In this document: one piece after another, positions 40,196 through 48,580 of the stretch | Numbering within the stretch: the first letter of the stretch is position 1 | Layout: every line of letters starts with the position of its first letter | Source: Phaeobacter sp. B1627 | Lineage (GTDB): Bacteria; Pseudomonadota; Alphaproteobacteria; Rhodobacterales; Rhodobacteraceae | Assembly: GCF_006265095.1 (NCBI RefSeq) | Contig: NZ_VCNK01000004.1 | Location: forward strand, 62,001-126,000 | DNA: 64,000 nt | Reading direction: 5' to 3' | Notes under the pieces: model-generated | The model's input: the letters and a program-made list of their open reading frames with translations, nothing else | Database searches by the model: none | What the model was told of the DNA's origin: nothing | Translations under genes and position numbers: made by a program

Positions 40196-41068
40196 GGCCG
40201 GGCGGCGTCGGGCCTCGCGGTTCAGCAAATAGGCGCTGGCAATGAGGATCATCGCGGTGCCGAGCCACATATTTCCGTCTGGCATGAAACCAAAAACCAG
40301 CACACCAAGGCCGACGTTGAATACCAGCTTCAGATGGTCGAACGGCTGCAGGAACGCGGCATCCGCGAGCGTGTAGGCGCGCACCAGACTATGTTGCGCC
40401 AGCGCCGTCAGCAGCCCTGCGCCGATCACCAGCCATAGGGTACCCATCGGCACGGCAAAGCCGGTGCCGACGGCGAGAACTGCGTTGGCGGGGCTCAGGA
40501 GCAGGAGGAGGTAGATCGTCACCGTTTCGGTGCTGTCACGATCCGTCAGCCGCTTGGTGACAACCGAACTGGCGGCCCAGAGAGCAGCGGCGGCGACCGG
40601 CAAAAGAGCAGCGACCTGAAACCGGTCCGACCAGGGGGCAAGAATGATCATACCGCCCAGAATACCCAGCACTACCGCCGCCCAGCGATGTCCGGAGACC
40701 TGTTCCCGAAGGATCAGCGCGGCACCGATGGTGACGAAGAAAGGGGACAGCAGAATGAGGGCGATCGCTTGCCAGATCGGCACATGGGCAAGCCCGAGAG
40801 TCCAGAGCTGAACGCCTCCGACCGCGAGTGCAACGCGCAGCACATGTGCCCCGAACTGGCGCGTGGACAGCACCGCCGACCGGTTGCGCCAGATCCATGG
40901 GATGTAGAACAGCAGCGCGATCAAATACTGCCAGAAGGTGATTGTGGGGGCGGCGGCACCATGCATCATCGTGACCGCCTGAAGGATCGCGTTGACCACT
41001 GCGAAGCAAGCGCCTGCGATCACCATCAGGCAAGCCGCGTGAAGTGGAGTCGAAAGGGGGTGAGTCAT
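40175..41068 (-). CDS. ribN: Riboflavin transporter RibN (EamA/DMT family)
   Basis: The 297-residue protein has ten membrane helices in two EamA repeats (about 8-140 and 150-280; TFWQYLIALLFYIPWIWRN, FDHLKLVFNVGLGVLVFGFMPDGNMWLGTAMILIASAYLLNREARR). The family alone would not tell the substrate. An FMN riboswitch in its leader, with no riboflavin-synthesis gene between, makes it RibN, the riboflavin importer described in Rhizobiales, Rhodobacterales and Vibrio. The ATG at 41068 has AAAGGA upstream. It should be switched off when FMN is plentiful. Confidence 0.88.
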   Translation of the reverse strand: MTHPLSTPLHAACLMVIAGACFAVVNAILQAVTMMHGAAAPTITFWQYLIALLFYIPWIWRNRSAVLSTRQFGAHVLRVALAVGGVQLWTLGLAHVPIWQAIALILLSPFFVTIGAALILREQVSGHRWAAVVLGILGGMIILAPWSDRFQVAALLPVAAAALWAASSVVTKRLTDRDSTETVTIYLLLLLSPANAVLAVGTGFAVPMGTLWLVIGAGLLTALAQHSLVRAYTLADAAFLQPFDHLKLVFNVGLGVLVFGFMPDGNMWLGTAMILIASAYLLNREARRRPASITQSA

Positions 41069-41160
41069 CTGCGTTTTGTCCTTTCTTGAGCACGCATGTG
41101 ACCCAAGGCAAACGAACAGGCCCGCACATGCCGCCCCAGACGGGCGGTGGCAAGGGACTC

Positions 41161-41288
41161 TCCATTCTCTTTCATCCGGACTATGACCGTCGGCCCCGGA
41201 ATTACGCCGGGTCTGCTGACACCTTTGACAGGGGCAAAGGCCGCTCGTGGGCTGTGACCACCGGTAGGGAATTTCACCCTGCCCTGAG
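41161..41288 (-). promoter_or_regulatory. FMN riboswitch (RFN element) controlling ribN
   Basis: On the minus strand the conserved RFN blocks occur in order: CTCAGGGCAGGGTGAAATTC then CCTACCGGTGGT, AGCCCACGAGCG, TCAGCAGACCCGG, ATTCCGGGGCCGACGGT and AGTCCGGATGAAAGAGA. These make the central junction and stems P1-P6. Between it and the ribN ATG (about 90 nt) a CCGCCC/GGGCGG hairpin could be the expression platform; no T-run is seen, so control of translation is more likely than of termination. Confidence 0.95.
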
Positions 41289-41585
41289 AATAGCGCCCCG
41301 CAGGAGCAGGGCATTGCGACGGTAGGCAAGGTTGAGCGCAAAGGAAAGCCCGAATTTCGCGCTCAGAGGCCTGGGTGTTGATTTGGCCGTGGCCGGTGAT
41401 TTCGCCCGCGTCGCAGCCGTAGGTCGATTTGGGTCAGAGCCAGATGGCGTGAGCTTTCCCCTGTTCCCCTGATCTCCATATACCGCAGGCAGGCAAGGAC
41501 GCGGGCAGGCATTGCCTGCGGAGGGGGGCATATCTTCCCCCGCTACGGCGGTCCCGCGAACACCGCATACCCCGCGCGGCACGAG
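41289..41585. other. Intergenic region with no recognised gene
   Basis: This stretch should hold the promoter that feeds the FMN riboswitch. I see only a small palindrome GCAGGCATTGCCTGC near 41505 and some GC-rich hairpins. The longer frames on either strand lack start signals and family features. Confidence 0.5.
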
Positions 41586-41593
41586 GCGAAAAA

Positions 41594-41614
41594 AAGGGCC
41601 CCGGTGGGGCCCTT
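41594..41614 (-). terminator. Terminator after the phytase-like gene
   Basis: The 9-bp perfect stem AAGGGCCCC/GGGGCCCTT with a 3-nt loop is followed on the minus strand by TTTTT, 25 nt beyond the stop. Confidence 0.9.
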
Positions 41615-41638
41615 TTCCCGATGTGGTTCGGTCGGAAA

Positions 41639-43810
41639 TCACTCGACCTTGAAGGACCAGAACATGGTTTCGCCAGAGCTGTCATCCACGCCGTCGTTGT
41701 CGGTCGACACCCAGGCAGTGCCGTCTTCAAAAATCGCCAGACCTTCAACCTTGTCGAGCACATAACCGCCGGTGGATTTGAGATCCGGCAGCAGGTCGCG
41801 CACCTCTTCTTTGGTGACCAAGGGCAATTCACCGCCCAGAGCCGCAGGTACCATTTCGGACAGCGGCACACGGTAGATTTTCTTTGTGACCGCGCGGTCG
41901 TCGTGCTGATTGTCACGCTCCACGATGTAGACGTGATCGCCGTGGGCCACGATCTCGGAAAGGCCGACCCAACCGGTGTCTGGTTCCGCCTTGGGGTAGT
42001 GCACAGCGCCCCATTCCTTGGTCTCGATATTGTATGAGACCAGCTTCACGTGGTTTTTCGGATCATCTTTCCATTCACGCTGGACAGCCATCCAAAGGGT
42101 GTCGCCGATCTTTGTGATACCTTCAAAGCCAAAGCGTTTTTCAACCGCCATCAGCTCCGCAGGAATGGTGATCTCGCCCTTGTTGGTCTGGATCAGACCG
42201 TCTTTGCTCACATGGTAGATCGCATGCGGGATCGCGCGTTCGGTCCGCCCTTCGGACGCCACGTAGAAGCCACCTTTGCCATCCAGCGTGATGCCTTCCA
42301 GATCGAGCTTCTGGGCCGCGTCACCATTTGCACGATGGATCCGGGTCACATCGACGATCCGCGCGGGCGTTTGCGCGGGATCAATCTTGAAGATCGACGG
42401 CTGGAACCCGTAAAAGCTGTCATTGACCGCATAGATCATACCATCTGCGTCGGCGACCATGCCAGAAATCGCGCCCCAGCCGATCAACTCTCCCGCGCCC
42501 GCGGAGGTCAGATGGGGGTAAACTGCGGCCCGGTCCTGCTGCTCAAACACCATCACATGCGCGCGGGCGCCACCATCTTCGATCAGGTCCTTTTCATTGG
42601 CGGAGACCAGAAGACCGCGCTCCGCAATCGTCACATAACCTTCGGGGCCGGTGCCCGACGGCAGCAGTTGGGTCAAAACCGGGTTCGCCGGATCGGTCAC
42701 GTCATAGACACCGACAACGGAGGCGCGCTCTGCCCCGACAAAGACATAGGGTGTGCCGTCAAATTCCCCGAAGGTGACGCTCTCGGGTTCTACCCCTTTG
42801 GCGTCGGATCGTTTGTCCGGGTAGTGGCCGATCTGGATGATGGCGTGTTCAAAATCGACGCCGCTGTCATAGACGATTGTGCCGTCCTTGTTGAAGATGG
42901 TCCAGCCGCGCGAGCCGCCCTTGTAATCGCCTTCGTTGGCGGTCGCGAAATGGGTATCGTCAATCCAGGTGACCGCGTCCGGCTCACGTCGACGGCCGTT
43001 CTGGCTCTCGTCAAAGATCAAGGCGCCGCGTTCGTCGGTGGCATCAATGCCGTCCAGATCGACAGAGCCCGCGGAGAAATGGTTGAGCACTTCGCCAGAG
43101 CGGGAGACCACAACCAGATGGTTGTTTTCCTGCAAGGTCACGATGGTTTCGCCGAGGCCGTTTACCGATACATATTCCGGTTCCGGATCGGTCGGGGCCA
43201 CCTCTGCAAGGCCGGTCAGATCGACCATCTTCAGGCTCGCGCAATCAACGCCCCCGGCTGTGGTGTTGACCAACACCAAATTCCCGGCCGGCAACTGTGG
43301 AATTTCGCCATCGTTCAGGTCCTCGTCGCGCTCATTCTCTATCGCGATCGACAGAAATGCCCCGTCTTTGGATTTCGCAAGCGAATCCGGCTGGCCGCCA
43401 ATATCGCAGGACGCCACTTCCACACCGGTGGTGGTGTCAAAGGCCATCAGCCGGCCGGATGGGGCGGTGTAGCTTTGCGAGGTGTTGACGCCGACATAGG
43501 CAATGGAGCCGATGACTGCGACCGACGTCGGCTCGCCCGGCAGTGCGATATTGCCCTTGGGCTGCGGGTTCGCCGGATCGGTGATGTCGATCATACCCAA
43601 CGCGCCAAGCGGGCTATCGGTATAGACAAGCGTCATCCCATCGGCGGTGACGTCGATGATTTCAGGCGAGGATTCGCGATTTGTGTCCTCTCCGTCTGCC
43701 ATGTTATTGATAACGGAAAAGGATGCTATGCGGTTAAAAGATTTCTCTGCCTGCGCAAGACCGGCGGTCAGCGCGAGGACAGATGTCAGGCACACAAGGC
43801 GCAGGGACAT
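41639..43810 (-). CDS. Secreted 'esterase-like activity of phytase' family protein
   Basis: The product (723 residues from ATG 43810) has a signal peptide (MSLRLVCLTSVLALTAGLAQA). The N-terminal half has beta-propeller repeats with DITDPANPQPKG and DVTDPANPVLTQLLPSGTGPEG. The C-terminal half (about 440-720) is phytase-like: DADGMIYAVNDSFYGFQPSIFKID, KLDLEGITLDGKGGFYVASEG, RFGFEGITKIGDTLWMAVQREWKDD and DKVEGLAIFEDGTAWVSTDNDGVDDSSGET, matching the phytase-like domain PF13449. Many acidic loops suggest calcium binding. It is predicted to act outside the cytoplasm on phosphoesters. An upstream ATG at 43909 would hide the signal peptide. Confidence 0.8.
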   Translation of the reverse strand: MSLRLVCLTSVLALTAGLAQAEKSFNRIASFSVINNMADGEDTNRESSPEIIDVTADGMTLVYTDSPLGALGMIDITDPANPQPKGNIALPGEPTSVAVIGSIAYVGVNTSQSYTAPSGRLMAFDTTTGVEVASCDIGGQPDSLAKSKDGAFLSIAIENERDEDLNDGEIPQLPAGNLVLVNTTAGGVDCASLKMVDLTGLAEVAPTDPEPEYVSVNGLGETIVTLQENNHLVVVSRSGEVLNHFSAGSVDLDGIDATDERGALIFDESQNGRRREPDAVTWIDDTHFATANEGDYKGGSRGWTIFNKDGTIVYDSGVDFEHAIIQIGHYPDKRSDAKGVEPESVTFGEFDGTPYVFVGAERASVVGVYDVTDPANPVLTQLLPSGTGPEGYVTIAERGLLVSANEKDLIEDGGARAHVMVFEQQDRAAVYPHLTSAGAGELIGWGAISGMVADADGMIYAVNDSFYGFQPSIFKIDPAQTPARIVDVTRIHRANGDAAQKLDLEGITLDGKGGFYVASEGRTERAIPHAIYHVSKDGLIQTNKGEITIPAELMAVEKRFGFEGITKIGDTLWMAVQREWKDDPKNHVKLVSYNIETKEWGAVHYPKAEPDTGWVGLSEIVAHGDHVYIVERDNQHDDRAVTKKIYRVPLSEMVPAALGGELPLVTKEEVRDLLPDLKSTGGYVLDKVEGLAIFEDGTAWVSTDNDGVDDSSGETMFWSFKVE

Positions 43811-43952
43811 CGGGGGCTCCTGTTGGGTTGGTTCCAATGCCTTGGCCTTGCCCATGTCCCGCAAAGAATGTGTGACGTCTTCATGTAGTTTTGATGATGC
43901 CTGTGCCATTTCGTCCGGCAGCGGGTAGGCCCCGCTACCAGATTGGAACGCC

Positions 43953-45425
43953 TCAGACGGACATGCAGAGGTACTTCATTTCGAGATAGTCCTCGATGCC
44001 ATGATGGCTGCCTTCACGGCCCAGACCGGATTGCTTCACACCGCCGAACGGTGCGACCTCGGTTGAAATGAGTCCGGTGTTGATCCCCACGATCCCGTAT
44101 TCCAGCGCTTCGGCCACCTTGTATACGCGGCTCAGATCCTTGGCGTAGAAATAGGATGCAAGGCCAAAGATGGTATCATTGGCCATCTCGATCACCTCAT
44201 CCTCGCTCTCGAATTTAAAGAGCGGTGCCAGCGGGCCGAATGTTTCCTCTTGAGCGAAGGTCATGTCGCGCGTCGCGCCAGTCAGGATCGTGGGCTGGAA
44301 GAACGTGCCGCCCAGTTCGGAGGGTGAGCCGCCCAGAATGACCTCCGCACCTTTATCCGTCGCATCCGCGATATGAGACACGACCTTTTCGACGGCGTTC
44401 TGGCTGATCAGCGGGCCGAAATGCACATCGCCTTTCAACCCGTCGCCGACGGTCATTTTCTCCAGCGCGGCCTTCAATTTTTCAGCGAATGCATCATAGA
44501 CACCGGCCTGAACATAGATCCGGTTGGCGCAAACACAGGTCTGACCGTTGTTGCGGAACTTGCACATGATCGCCCCCGCAACAGCGGCATCCAGATCGGC
44601 GTCGTCAAATACGATGAAGGGGGCGTTGCCGCCCAGCTCCATCGAGCATTTCATCACCTGATCCGCCGCTTGCCGCAGCAGAATGCGACCCACATTGGTC
44701 GATCCCGTGAAGGTCAGTTTGCGAACGATCGGGTTCTCGCAGAATTCCTTGCCTATTCCGGACGCGTCGGACGCCGGGATGACGTTGAAAACGCCCGCAG
44801 GCAGGCCGGCACGATCCGCGAGCACCGCCAGTGCGGTGGCGGAGAGTGGGGTTTCTGTCGCCGGGCGGGCCACAAACGCGCAGCCCGCCGCCAGGGCCGG
44901 GCCTGCCTTGCGCGTGATCATGGCATTTGGGAAATTCCACGGTGTGATGGATGCGGCGACGCCAATCGGCTGTTTCAGCACCGTGATGCGCGTGTCCCGT
45001 TGGTGGCCGGGGATCGTTTCGCCGTACACGCGCTTGGCTTCTTCCGCAAAGAACTCGATGAAGGATGCCCCATAGGCGATCTCTCCGCGTGACTCGGTCA
45101 GCGGTTTGCCCATTTCGGCGGTTAGGATGATTGCCAGATCCTCCTGATTTTCCATCATCAGATCGAACCACTTCCGCAGGGCGGCGGCGCGTTCCTTTCC
45201 GGTCCATCTGGCCCAGTCTTTTTGCGCCGTATTTGCCGCCGAGATGGCGTCGCGGGCCTGCATGCGGCTGATGTCGGCGACATGTGCGATCACATCGCCG
45301 CGGGCGGGGTTGGTCACCTCAAAGGTGCCTTCGCCATCTACAAAGGCTCCGTTGATGTAGGCGCGTGCTTCCAGAAGGGATGGATCCTTCAAAAGCGATT
45401 TCAGATCAGTTGTTGCATCGAGCAT
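43953..45425 (-). CDS. gabD: Succinate-semialdehyde dehydrogenase
   Basis: The 490-residue aldehyde dehydrogenase has ITPWNFPNAMITRKAGPALAAGC for cofactor binding, the general base Glu in MKCSMELGGNAPFIVFDDADLD and the nucleophile Cys in CKFRNNGQTCVCANRIYV. It most resembles GabD, which oxidises succinate semialdehyde to succinate with NAD(P)+. No gabT is nearby, so the source of the aldehyde (GABA, 4-hydroxybutyrate or other) is not shown. Other aldehydes are possible. It is transcribed alone, divergent from an alpha/beta hydrolase gene. Confidence 0.9.
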   Translation of the reverse strand: MLDATTDLKSLLKDPSLLEARAYINGAFVDGEGTFEVTNPARGDVIAHVADISRMQARDAISAANTAQKDWARWTGKERAAALRKWFDLMMENQEDLAIILTAEMGKPLTESRGEIAYGASFIEFFAEEAKRVYGETIPGHQRDTRITVLKQPIGVAASITPWNFPNAMITRKAGPALAAGCAFVARPATETPLSATALAVLADRAGLPAGVFNVIPASDASGIGKEFCENPIVRKLTFTGSTNVGRILLRQAADQVMKCSMELGGNAPFIVFDDADLDAAVAGAIMCKFRNNGQTCVCANRIYVQAGVYDAFAEKLKAALEKMTVGDGLKGDVHFGPLISQNAVEKVVSHIADATDKGAEVILGGSPSELGGTFFQPTILTGATRDMTFAQEETFGPLAPLFKFESEDEVIEMANDTIFGLASYFYAKDLSRVYKVAEALEYGIVGINTGLISTEVAPFGGVKQSGLGREGSHHGIEDYLEMKYLCMSV

Positions 45426-45528
45426 CGTATCCTCCGCAAATTCGAGTCTCGCAAATCCAAAGCAGTTGGGGGTAATGTTGTCCAGTGACAGCAGTAAGTC
45501 CAGAAGCTTAACGGTTTAAGGGAGCGGC

Positions 45529-46314
45529 ATGGAACTCGACGACGCCTATGCAAACGGAGCCTATATAGAAGGGGCTGCGGACTATCCTCCGCGATGGGCT
45601 GCCTCTGCCCGCGATTTCCGCAATTCCCTGCACGCGCGCGCGCGCCTTGATCTCCCCTACGGAGAGGGAGAGCGCCATAAGTTTGATTTGTTCCTGCCCG
45701 AAACCCCCGCCAAAGGGCTCTTTGTGTTTGTGCACGGCGGCTATTGGCTGAAGTTTGACAAATCGAGCTGGTCACACCTAGCTGTCGGCGCCCTGGCGCA
45801 GGGATGGGCGGTGGCAATGCCGTCATACGACCTGTGCCCTCAGGTCAGCATTGCCGAGATCACCGGGCAGATTGCACAGGCGGTGCAGGTTATCGCCAAG
45901 GAAATAGACGGGCCGATTGCGCTGGCCGGACATTCGGCGGGCGGTCATCTGGTGGCGCGTATGCTCGACACCGCCGTGTTGCCGCCAGAGGTCGGCGAAC
46001 GCATCCGGACGGTCGTACCGATTTCGCCGTTGTCAGACCTGCGCCCTCTGTTGCGGACGTCGATGAACCGGGAGTTGAAACTGGACGCCGAACAGGCTGA
46101 GGCGGAAAGCCCGACCGAGACCAAAAACCGCTATGGTGCCAATGTCACCGTCTGGGTCGGCGGAGCGGAGCGACCTGCCTTTCTCGATCAGGCGATCTGG
46201 CTGGTCGAGGCCTGGGGGGCGGATCATGTCATTGCCCTTGAAAAACACCATTTCAACGTGATTGAGGCGCTTGCCGATCCGGGGAGCGATCTGGTTGCTG
46301 TAATAACAGGCTAG
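45529..46314 (+). CDS. Alpha/beta hydrolase, kynurenine-formamidase-like
   Basis: The 261-residue enzyme has the oxyanion motif FVFVHGGYW (about 66-74), the nucleophile elbow LAGHSAGGHLVARML (Ser near 136) and a C-terminal catalytic His in EKHHFNVIEAL. The HGGYW form is that of the BNA7/arylformamidase and related esterase group. A GGGAG ribosome site is near the ATG. No tryptophan-degradation genes are adjacent, so substrate is open. About 180 nt follow before the creatinase gene, with only a weak hairpin. Confidence 0.85.
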   Translation: MELDDAYANGAYIEGAADYPPRWAASARDFRNSLHARARLDLPYGEGERHKFDLFLPETPAKGLFVFVHGGYWLKFDKSSWSHLAVGALAQGWAVAMPSYDLCPQVSIAEITGQIAQAVQVIAKEIDGPIALAGHSAGGHLVARMLDTAVLPPEVGERIRTVVPISPLSDLRPLLRTSMNRELKLDAEQAEAESPTETKNRYGANVTVWVGGAERPAFLDQAIWLVEAWGADHVIALEKHHFNVIEALADPGSDLVAVITG

Positions 46315-46498
46315 CCTCTTTGAATTAAGGGGAGGGCAGGCTGTGATGCCTTGCCCTCGATCGGCCTCTCGCGCATGATACCGGGCAGAGCGCGGCGATG
46401 GCGTCGCCTTCCGGCACTGCTGCTCGGCAGACGGGCGCTCTTTTGCCAAATCACGATCCTGAACGCCGGGAACTTCTTCTGAAAAAGGAGGGTCCAGC

Positions 46499-47707
46499 AT
46501 GACCGCTCGTCCTGAATTCTATCGTTTCCACAATGGCGAAAAAGCGCCTCTTCAATTTGCCGTATCGGAATACGAAGCGCGCCTTGCACAGCTGCGCCGC
46601 ATTCTGTCCGACCTCGGGGTGGAGGCCGCCGTTTTCACCTCAATGCACAATATCTCGTATTATAGCGGCTTCACCTACTGCGCCTTCGGGCGCCCCTACG
46701 GGTTGGTGGTGACGCCTGACAAAGCGGTGACCATCAGCGCGGGTATTGATGCGGGGCAGCCCTGGCGGCGATCCTTTTGCGACAATATCACCTATACCGA
46801 CTGGCAGCGGGACAACTACTGGCGCGCAATTGAATCGGTGACGGGCACGGGTGTCGCCGTGGGGTTTGAGAGCGATCACCTGACCTTGCTGCAGAAGGGC
46901 AAGCTGGAGGCCGCGCTTGCGCCGTCGCGGATGGTGGACCTCTACGAGGCGACGATGCGCCAAAGGATGCATAAATCGCCAGCCGAGCTGGAGCTGATCC
47001 GCGCCGGTGCCGCTGTGGCCGATGTCGGCGGCTATGCCATTCGCGACGCCATCAAACCCGGCCTGCGCGAAATCGATATCGCCATGGCCGGACGGGACGC
47101 GATGGAGCAGGAGATCGCCAGGCGCTTTCCCGATGCGGAATACCGCGATACCTGGGTCTGGTTTCAGTCCGGGATCAACACCGACGGCGCCCACAACCCG
47201 GTGACCGCACGGCAGCTGGAGCGCGGCGATATCCTGTCACTCAATACGTTTCCGATGATTTCCGGCTACTATACGGCGCTGGAACGTACCTTGTTCGTGG
47301 GCGAGGTCGATGCCGCCAGTCGGAACATCTGGGAGGCCAATGTGGCGGCCCATGAGTACGGAATGTCCCTGTTGAAACCCGGGCGCACCTGCTCTGAGAT
47401 TACGCATGGGATCAACGCCTTTCTCGAGGGTCGCGATCTTCTGCAATATCGGACGTTTGGCTATGGGCACTCGTTCGGGGTCTTGTCGCATTACTACGGC
47501 CGGGAGGCCGGGCTGGAGCTGCGCGAGGATATCGACACCGCATTGGAACCCGGAATGGTGATCTCGATGGAGCCGATGCTGACCATTGCCGAAGGGCAAC
47601 CCGGAGCGGGCGGCTACCGCGAGCATGACATCCTGATCATTACGGAAGAGGGCTGCGAAAACATCACCGGTTACCCCTATGGGCCGGCGTTCAACGTGGT
47701 CGGCTAA
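46499..47707 (+). CDS. Creatinase (creatine amidinohydrolase), M24 family
   Basis: The 402-residue product has the two-domain creatinase/aminopeptidase-P fold. It shares with Pseudomonas creatinase, from family knowledge, the blocks AAVFTSMHNISYYSGFTYCAFGRPYGLVVT, ISAGIDAGQPWRR, YTDWQRDNYW, WFQSGINTDGAHNPVT (catalytic His), FPMISGYYTALERTLF and TFGYGHSFGVLSHYYGREAGLELREDID, and the length is the same. Creatinase splits creatine into sarcosine and urea without a metal. An AAAGGAGG ribosome site precedes the ATG. No creatininase, sarcosine oxidase or urease is in the window. Confidence 0.9.
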   Translation: MTARPEFYRFHNGEKAPLQFAVSEYEARLAQLRRILSDLGVEAAVFTSMHNISYYSGFTYCAFGRPYGLVVTPDKAVTISAGIDAGQPWRRSFCDNITYTDWQRDNYWRAIESVTGTGVAVGFESDHLTLLQKGKLEAALAPSRMVDLYEATMRQRMHKSPAELELIRAGAAVADVGGYAIRDAIKPGLREIDIAMAGRDAMEQEIARRFPDAEYRDTWVWFQSGINTDGAHNPVTARQLERGDILSLNTFPMISGYYTALERTLFVGEVDAASRNIWEANVAAHEYGMSLLKPGRTCSEITHGINAFLEGRDLLQYRTFGYGHSFGVLSHYYGREAGLELREDIDTALEPGMVISMEPMLTIAEGQPGAGGYREHDILIITEEGCENITGYPYGPAFNVVG

Positions 47708-47873
47708 GCGGGCTTGCCAAAAACGAGGCCTTGACCGGCACGCCTGGGACCTGCATCCAAAGCGTGCCGGTACCATTTATGGCGTTCGTTGTGCAGTCCT
47801 GGCCCATTTCCCTGTTTCAGGGGCGCGGGTCTGTCGACAGGTGCAGAGCATGCAGGAGTGTGAAGGGGGCATC

Positions 47874-48515
47874 ATGGCCTATGTGAAGTGGTTTTTCATT
47901 CTGATCTTTGGCCTCTTTGTCGGGGGATTCCTGCACTATACCTTGCCGCAAAACGATGTGGTGCGCATCGTGGATACCTTTGGCGAGCGCCGGGATCTCG
48001 GCGATTGGACCCGGATTTTCTGGTCCAGTCCCGATACACAAAGTGCGAGCCTTGAAAATCGCGACGTGCAGTTCATTCAGGCAGTCCGGCCCAATGGCAA
48101 GGTGATCGTCTATCGCAACGAAGACACCGGCTGGGGGTGGCCGCCGTATTTCAAGTTCGACACTGCCAATCTCTTTACCGAGGCCAATGATGCGATTTCG
48201 AAGAAAGAAAACCCCGAGTGGGTCCGCATCAGGCACTATGGCTGGCGCAGCGAGTTTCTCTCGGCGTTCCCCAATGCCGTCTCGATCTCCCCGGCGTCCG
48301 GTCCCGACGACAAACCGGTGAATTGGGTCAGCATCACGATCCTGTCCCTGCTGGCCGCACTCTTCTGGGCGATATTTGTACGTCTGCGGCGGTTCAAACG
48401 GAACCGGATCGATCCGCTGATGGAGGACGTCGAAGACGGGTTTTATGCCGCAGGTGATGCGATAGAGGATCGCACACGTGGGGTGCGGCGCTGGTTTCGC
48501 CGTACGCCCCGCTAG
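47874..48515 (+). CDS. DUF1523-family membrane protein
   Basis: The 213-residue product has an N-terminal membrane segment (VKWFFILIFGLFVGGFLHYTLP) and an extracytoplasmic DUF1523 domain (about 30-145, with RIVDTFGERRDLGDWTRIFWSS, VQFIQAVRPNGKVIVYRNEDTGWGWPPYFKFDTANL, KENPEWVRIRHYGWRSEFLSAFPNAVSI). A second membrane segment lies near 150-170 and the tail is basic. The function is unknown; the family is found mainly in Rhodobacterales. ATG 47874 has AAGGGG upstream. Confidence 0.88.
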   Translation: MAYVKWFFILIFGLFVGGFLHYTLPQNDVVRIVDTFGERRDLGDWTRIFWSSPDTQSASLENRDVQFIQAVRPNGKVIVYRNEDTGWGWPPYFKFDTANLFTEANDAISKKENPEWVRIRHYGWRSEFLSAFPNAVSISPASGPDDKPVNWVSITILSLLAALFWAIFVRLRRFKRNRIDPLMEDVEDGFYAAGDAIEDRTRGVRRWFRRTPR

Positions 48516-48580
48516 GAGGCGCTCGACATCAGCCGATATATTCAGGTGTCCCGCGCCGGATGCCTTGGTCGGAACCTGTG

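Noticed and set aside
42050-43888. 612-codon open frame antisense to the phytase-like gene
   Set aside because: It is a mirror of strong codon bias in the real gene: the sense frame has signal peptide, domains and terminator, and the antisense product is His/Arg/Gly-rich without motifs. The same holds for the antisense frames over glcD (33958-35526), glcE and leuC.
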